Shown here: positions 60,360 through 64,000 of the stretch, piece after piece
Layout: each line of letters begins with the position of its first letter
Position numbering within the stretch: position 1 is the first letter of the stretch
Assembly: GCA_030770425.1 (NCBI GenBank)
Contig: JASJFT010000082.1
Coordinates: 1 to 64,000 of the forward strand
Length of the DNA: 64,000 nucleotides
From: Darksidea phi
Taxonomy: Eukaryota; Ascomycota; Dothideomycetes; Pleosporales; Lentitheciaceae
Reading direction: 5' to 3'
Notes under the pieces: model-generated
The model's database searches: none
Told to the model about the DNA's origin: nothing
Seen by the model: only the letters and a program-made list of their open reading frames with translations
Program-made: the position numbers and the translations under genes

Positions 60360-61075
60360 ATAACAGTACGCATATGCCAACAACATCGTCTATGCAATTA
60401 CACTACCCATGGTTAAGCTTTCAATCCTGGCCATGTTCTGGCGACTCTTCACGGTCAGCCCGATGTTCAACCGTGCTTTGGTTGGTGTCAGCGTTATTGT
60501 GGTGGGCTGGATGATCTCCGTCACCATTGCGCAGATCTTCACCTGCACTCCCATCCAAGATGCCTAGAATGTGACCACACCGACAATTGTTTTGACCAGG
60601 AGAATTTCTATTACGGCAACGCAATTTCGAACGTCATCGCCGATGTGATCATGCTGATGATGCCGATTCCTTTGGTGTGGCATCTGAACATGTCAACGAG
60701 GACGAAGCCAAATGTGACCTTGTTGTCCTCACTAGGCGGATTGTGCGCATCCCTTCCAAGCTATGCCTACAATATTCATACGGACTAGCGATGCAGTGTC
60801 TGCATTTCAAGCGTCTTACGAATTACTACCTTTGCTCAACTGGACTGGAAGGACATCACTTGTAAGTCGACACGGTCATTACTGTAACAGCCCGGAACTG
60901 ACACGCTAGTAAACGTTGCCATTTGGACTGCTGTCGAGACTCCGCTTGCCTATATTTGTTCCAACCTCCCACTGTTACCGCTGATTGTCAAAATGTGGAC
61001 CAAGGGTGCAAATGAGAAGCACAGCCGCGCCACGACAGGAAGCAGATTACAAGGACATCGAGAGCCATAGCCCTA
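60360..61075 (+). pseudogene. Remnant of a fungal rhodopsin-like integral membrane protein
   Basis: Membrane-rich fragments in the order of the fungal SAT4/Pth11-type 'rhodopsin' family: YAYANNIVYAITLPMVKLSI, LAMFWRLFTVSPMFNRALVG, and, after a stop (Trp codon now TAG) and a frameshift, CFDQENFYYGNAISN followed by DVIMLMMPIPLVWHL. Near 60910 comes VAIWTAVETPLAYICSNLPL. The front helices are missing. Proteins of this family sit in the plasma membrane, and many occur near secondary-metabolite genes. It is clearly broken. Confidence 0.65.
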
Positions 61076-61433
61076 TTCCGATCAACTCCATTGCAACTCA
61101 CAAGCAGAACTACTGAAGACGGCTCCCGCGATAAAAATTTGTGTGTCTTGTTCATTTTCGCATGGCTCTATCCTTTGTTAGCCGAATACAATATATGCTT
61201 TGCGCTCAGAGAGCCCAAACTATGTGAATTTTCATGTCTTACAAGAGTCAGTATTTGGACGGTCCGTATTGTTGAGCGCAATGGGCAAGCAAGGGCAGAT
61301 AGCACTACACTCGTCGATCCAGGCGTAATAACCCATCATTACACACAGATAGCATATGGTGCCAACAATACACGAGATAAGCGATTGTAGTTCATTTCCT
61401 AAGCTAGACTGCGCTCAAAGACGTTCCCTCCGC
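61076..61433. other. Intergenic, no gene seen
   Basis: About 360 bases between the rhodopsin remnant and the hydrolase 3' end, without recognisable features. Confidence 0.4.
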
Positions 61434-62324
61434 CTATTGGGGATTGCGCTTGTCTTTCGCTGCCTTGAGAGCCAGCTTCACCATCTCCTCTTCCTTCGTA
61501 ATGAAGACGCTGTGGCATGTGTCGTAGCTCTCCTTCTCGATCACGACGCCGTGCTTCTCAGCGCGCTCTATCATGATGGACTGATACGCATAGGGCACGG
61601 AGCCGTCTTGGTGGGTATAAACGTAGGTGATGGGGAGCTTCTTCCAGCAGTCACCTGTCGGAACGGCATTGAAGGCGGACAGTGGAGAACGGACCAGGTG
61701 TGGTCGTGCGGCCTCCACAATGTTCGGGTCAACGCCATTCAAGAAGAGAGTAGCCGGATCGACGGGAAAGGTTGAGCCGTCGTCGTAGTCATTGACGAAC
61801 TGAGACCAGTAGCCGAAGAGGCCTGAGGCTTTGGAAATGTCGATGATGCTTGTTCCTGGCTCGAGAATGTAGGCGCATTGATAGAGCAGATGGATGACAC
61901 CGCCGGATTTCCCAGCCGCTGCGCGTGTGCTGCGAAGGAGGTTGTTGGTGACAGCGTCCGTCCCAACTATCCCGCCATACGAGTGCATCACCATCAGGAC
62001 ACACTCGCCAGCCTCCACGCACTGCTGAACCACAGTGCGCACGGCAACGACATCCTCCGCAAATGATGCAGGAGGCGGCGAGATATTGTTGCAGCTTGGC
62101 AGGTGGGGGCAATGAACCGTGAAGCCAGCCTCTGTAAGGGCGCTGGAAAACTTTGAGTAGTTGGCAGGTGTATGCCAAGCGCCATGGACAAGCACAATAG
62201 TGGGAAGTGCGTCAGTCATCGCTGAGATGAAGAGCAATGAACCGCTTGAGGAGAGGAAGGAGACGGCACGAGTTTTGGCCCCTGCGGCGGGAGTCATGCA
62301 GGGCTCCCGCGCAACAACCATCAC
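61434..62324 (-). CDS. Alpha/beta hydrolase family protein
   Basis: 296 residues from ATG 62324. The more typical family start is ATG 62219 (MTDALPTIVLVHGAWHTP), giving 261 residues. It has the oxyanion strand LVHGAW, the nucleophile elbow MHSYGG (GxSxG form H-S-Y-G) and a C-terminal His in DTCHSVFITKEEEMV; an acidic residue before it (HQDGSVPY region) completes a likely triad. The family includes small esterases and hydrolases often found in fungal biosynthetic clusters. It is the only apparently intact gene right of the transposon block. Substrate unknown. Confidence 0.85.
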   Translation of the reverse strand: MMVVAREPCMTPAAGAKTRAVSFLSSSGSLLFISAMTDALPTIVLVHGAWHTPANYSKFSSALTEAGFTVHCPHLPSCNNISPPPASFAEDVVAVRTVVQQCVEAGECVLMVMHSYGGIVGTDAVTNNLLRSTRAAAGKSGGVIHLLYQCAYILEPGTSIIDISKASGLFGYWSQFVNDYDDGSTFPVDPATLFLNGVDPNIVEAARPHLVRSPLSAFNAVPTGDCWKKLPITYVYTHQDGSVPYAYQSIMIERAEKHGVVIEKESYDTCHSVFITKEEEMVKLALKAAKDKRNPQ

Positions 62325-62527
62325 TGGATATGCGACCCTTGCGGGTATTCACCCCCATCCTGCAAGGATGGTGATCCATCGCATCGTGGGGTACCACCGA
62401 AGCGAAAACGCCAAGACGGAGCATTAGTTTTCGATCCTGGTCTGTAAGGTTCGCATTCCATAAATGACTGCATCGTTCGACATTGTTCCGTGTCAATCAT
62501 ACGCACTTGTCCGATAACATTCACAAA

Positions 62528-63072
62528 ATGGTGGAAGAACAAAGCCGGGACGACTACGTCCTGAGTCGCGACTATATCGACTGCACTCGATGGGTGGCAT
62601 TTTACACTGCGCAGCGAACTCTCAGTTGATCGTCTGATCCCGCCGCGCAGATTGAACATGCAGCACCACCTCTGGACACAGATATTCGGTTATCTGCTCC
62701 ATCCAAGCATTGAGCTGCCGAAGCAAACCATCAAAGTGGCGGACGTTGGAGCAGGCACAGGGTAAGCTCAATTGGGTTCAATACAGCTCCATTTACTTAC
62801 GCCCGAGAAGGAAATGGCTCATAGACCTCGCGCGTCAACTGGGGCCAGAGGCACAGCTCGACGGGTTCGATTGTGATCTCTCGCAAGCGCCGCCGAAGGA
62901 ATGGCTTCCTAGCAACTCATCAAAGTCTTTTTAGGACATGTTATGCGAAGGGCGATGTGCCTCCATCGATTTCCCGCCCGAGCGACTTAATGTGGACGCT
63001 CACTATGATCTACGGAGCTCTGGAGCTCGAATGGTACGACTTGTCGTATGGAGATTCCCAGATCTGTAGCTA
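62528..63072 (+). pseudogene. Broken SAM methyltransferase
   Basis: Fragments in order: DYVLSRDYIDCTR, then after an unclear junction LNMQHHLWTQIFGYLLHP, then IKVADVGAGTG (motif I). After a likely 49-base intron follow KWLIDLARQLGPEAQLDGF and DCDLSQAPPKEWLPSN. The downstream part loses frame (LCEGDVPPS in one frame, followed by unrelated sequence), and the rest of the domain is absent. It resembles methyltransferases of fungal secondary-metabolite clusters. It runs directly into the PKS fragment with no promoter space, suggesting a deletion that fused the two. Confidence 0.6.
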
Positions 63073-63080
63073 AGCAGAAG

Positions 63081-64000
63081 ATATGCCTCTCCGTGGTGGA
63101 CACTTCTTGAAAGAGGATATCGCTGTCTTTGATCTGACCTTCTGAGGCAAAGGCGATGGACCCGCAGCATCGCCTCATGCTCGAAACATCGTACAGGGCT
63201 CTGGAGAACGGCAAGTACCCACCAGATAGTTCAACTGTCCGAAGCAATTGTGTTAATTCCATTCAGCTGGAATTCCACTGGCCAAGTGCTATGGTGGCTC
63301 TACGTCGGTCTATACCGCCACATTCACGAATGACTACCAAACCACCGTTGCGGCGGATCTTGAAAATCTACCGAAATACGCTGCAACGAGCTTGTCTGCA
63401 TCCATTTGGCAAATCGTGTCAGTTGGTTCTACAATCTTCAAGGCGCCAGTATGAACCTCGACTCCGCATGCTCGAGTAGCTTGAGCGCCCTGCACCTTGC
63501 ATGCGAAGACCTTCGTCAAAACACATCCGATATGGTAATTTTCCCCTCGAGAGAGACCACCCATCGTACTGATATGGCTTAGTCGGTAGTTGGAGGCTCG
63601 AACTTAGTATTCAACCCTCAATTCATGCTTCTGTTGACCAACATGAGATTTCTGTCCAGCGATAGCCGATGCTGGAGTTTTGACAAGCGCGCAAACGGAT
63701 ACGCGCGAGGAGACGGTGTCGGGGTGGTTATTCTGAAAAAGTTGACTACTGCTTTGAAAGACGGAAACACGATCCGTGCCGTCATTCGTGCCACTGGACT
63801 GAACCAGGACGACAGGACAAAGGGCGGCATCACGCAGCCCAGCGGTGATGCTCAGAGGCAACTCATCGAAACGACCTTCGCCCAAGCAAAGATCGACATG
63901 TCCATGGTAAGATACTTTGAAGCCCACGGCACTGGCACGGCACTGGGCGACCCAATTGAGAGCCAAGCAGTTGGAGAGACCTTTCGCCCATTTAGGAGTG
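63081..64000 (+). pseudogene. Highly reducing polyketide synthase, ketosynthase part (truncated, runs off window)
   Basis: Ketosynthase motifs in order: [72 protein letters not shown] (catalytic Cys); FDKRANGYARGDGVGVVIL; and EAHGTGTALGDPIESQAV (catalytic His). Two introns are readable: 63211-63266 with a GC donor and 63535-63582. The first roughly 60 residues of a normal PKS are missing before 63081. There is an indel near 63145, and one base appears lost near 63406. The exons after 63583 are open to the window edge. The right part may be intact beyond the window, but the 5' truncation makes this copy non-functional. Confidence 0.8.

Noticed and set aside
63570..63610. tRNA-like stretch (GGCTTAGTCGGTAGTTGG and GGCTCGAAC)
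   Set aside because: It spans an intron acceptor and the coding sequence VVGGSNLVFN of the ketosynthase; a complete cloverleaf is not formed.

Overview
The window looks like chromosomal DNA of a filamentous ascomycete (Pezizomycotina; a Dothideomycete-like fungus is plausible, but this is inference). The reasons are genes split by many 45-75 base introns with fungal branch sites (CTAAC/CTGAC), fungal-specific families (HET, CFEM, DUF7708, fungal AAA ATPase, HHE, BTB, fungal rhodopsin, highly reducing PKS), and a large AT-rich block of retrotransposons whose genes are full of TAA/TAG codons of the kind made by repeat-induced point mutation (RIP, CpA to TpA).

Left part, 1-37,640, is gene-bearing accessory DNA. 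It holds an Hsp20 chaperone gene with heat-shock elements; a tandem family of BTB/POZ genes (two apparently intact, one decayed, one N-terminal remnant further along); a secreted cyanovirin-N-like protein; a small secreted protein; a large GPI-type cell-surface protein with a Pro/Asn linker and tandem beta-rich modules; a divergent pair made of a DUF7708 gene and a fungal AAA ATPase gene; a cysteine-rich GPI protein; a HET-domain gene; a decayed TAP-like hydrolase; an NLR-like/ankyrin gene; a CFEM membrane protein; a hemerythrin (HHE) protein; and a SAM methyltransferase. HET, DUF7708 and Helo-like/ankyrin genes are the classes used in fungal nonself recognition.

Middle part, 37,642-57,691, is one nested transposon block. 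A Ty1/copia element (113-base LTRs, CCCAT target duplication, initiator-tRNA-like primer site) was invaded by two Ty3/gypsy chromoviruses in opposite orientation, each exactly 7,356 bases with 435-base LTRs. The copia integrase segment between them lies inverted, and the target-site duplications are exchanged in exactly the way expected from homologous recombination between the two gypsy copies. All coding regions are destroyed by RIP-type stops. Each gypsy copy also carries a former open reading frame on the strand opposite gag-pol, between the chromodomain and the 3' LTR.

Right part, 57,692-64,000, is decayed. A 1,448-base Tc1/mariner element with clear terminal repeats and TA duplications sits in an older AT-rich relic. 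It is followed by remnants of a fungal rhodopsin-like membrane protein, an intact alpha/beta hydrolase, a broken methyltransferase, and a 5'-truncated, frameshifted polyketide synthase ketosynthase that runs off the window. This resembles the edge of a decaying secondary-metabolite cluster.

Exon boundaries were read by eye from GT/AG signals, frame and family resemblance. No searches or alignments were run.
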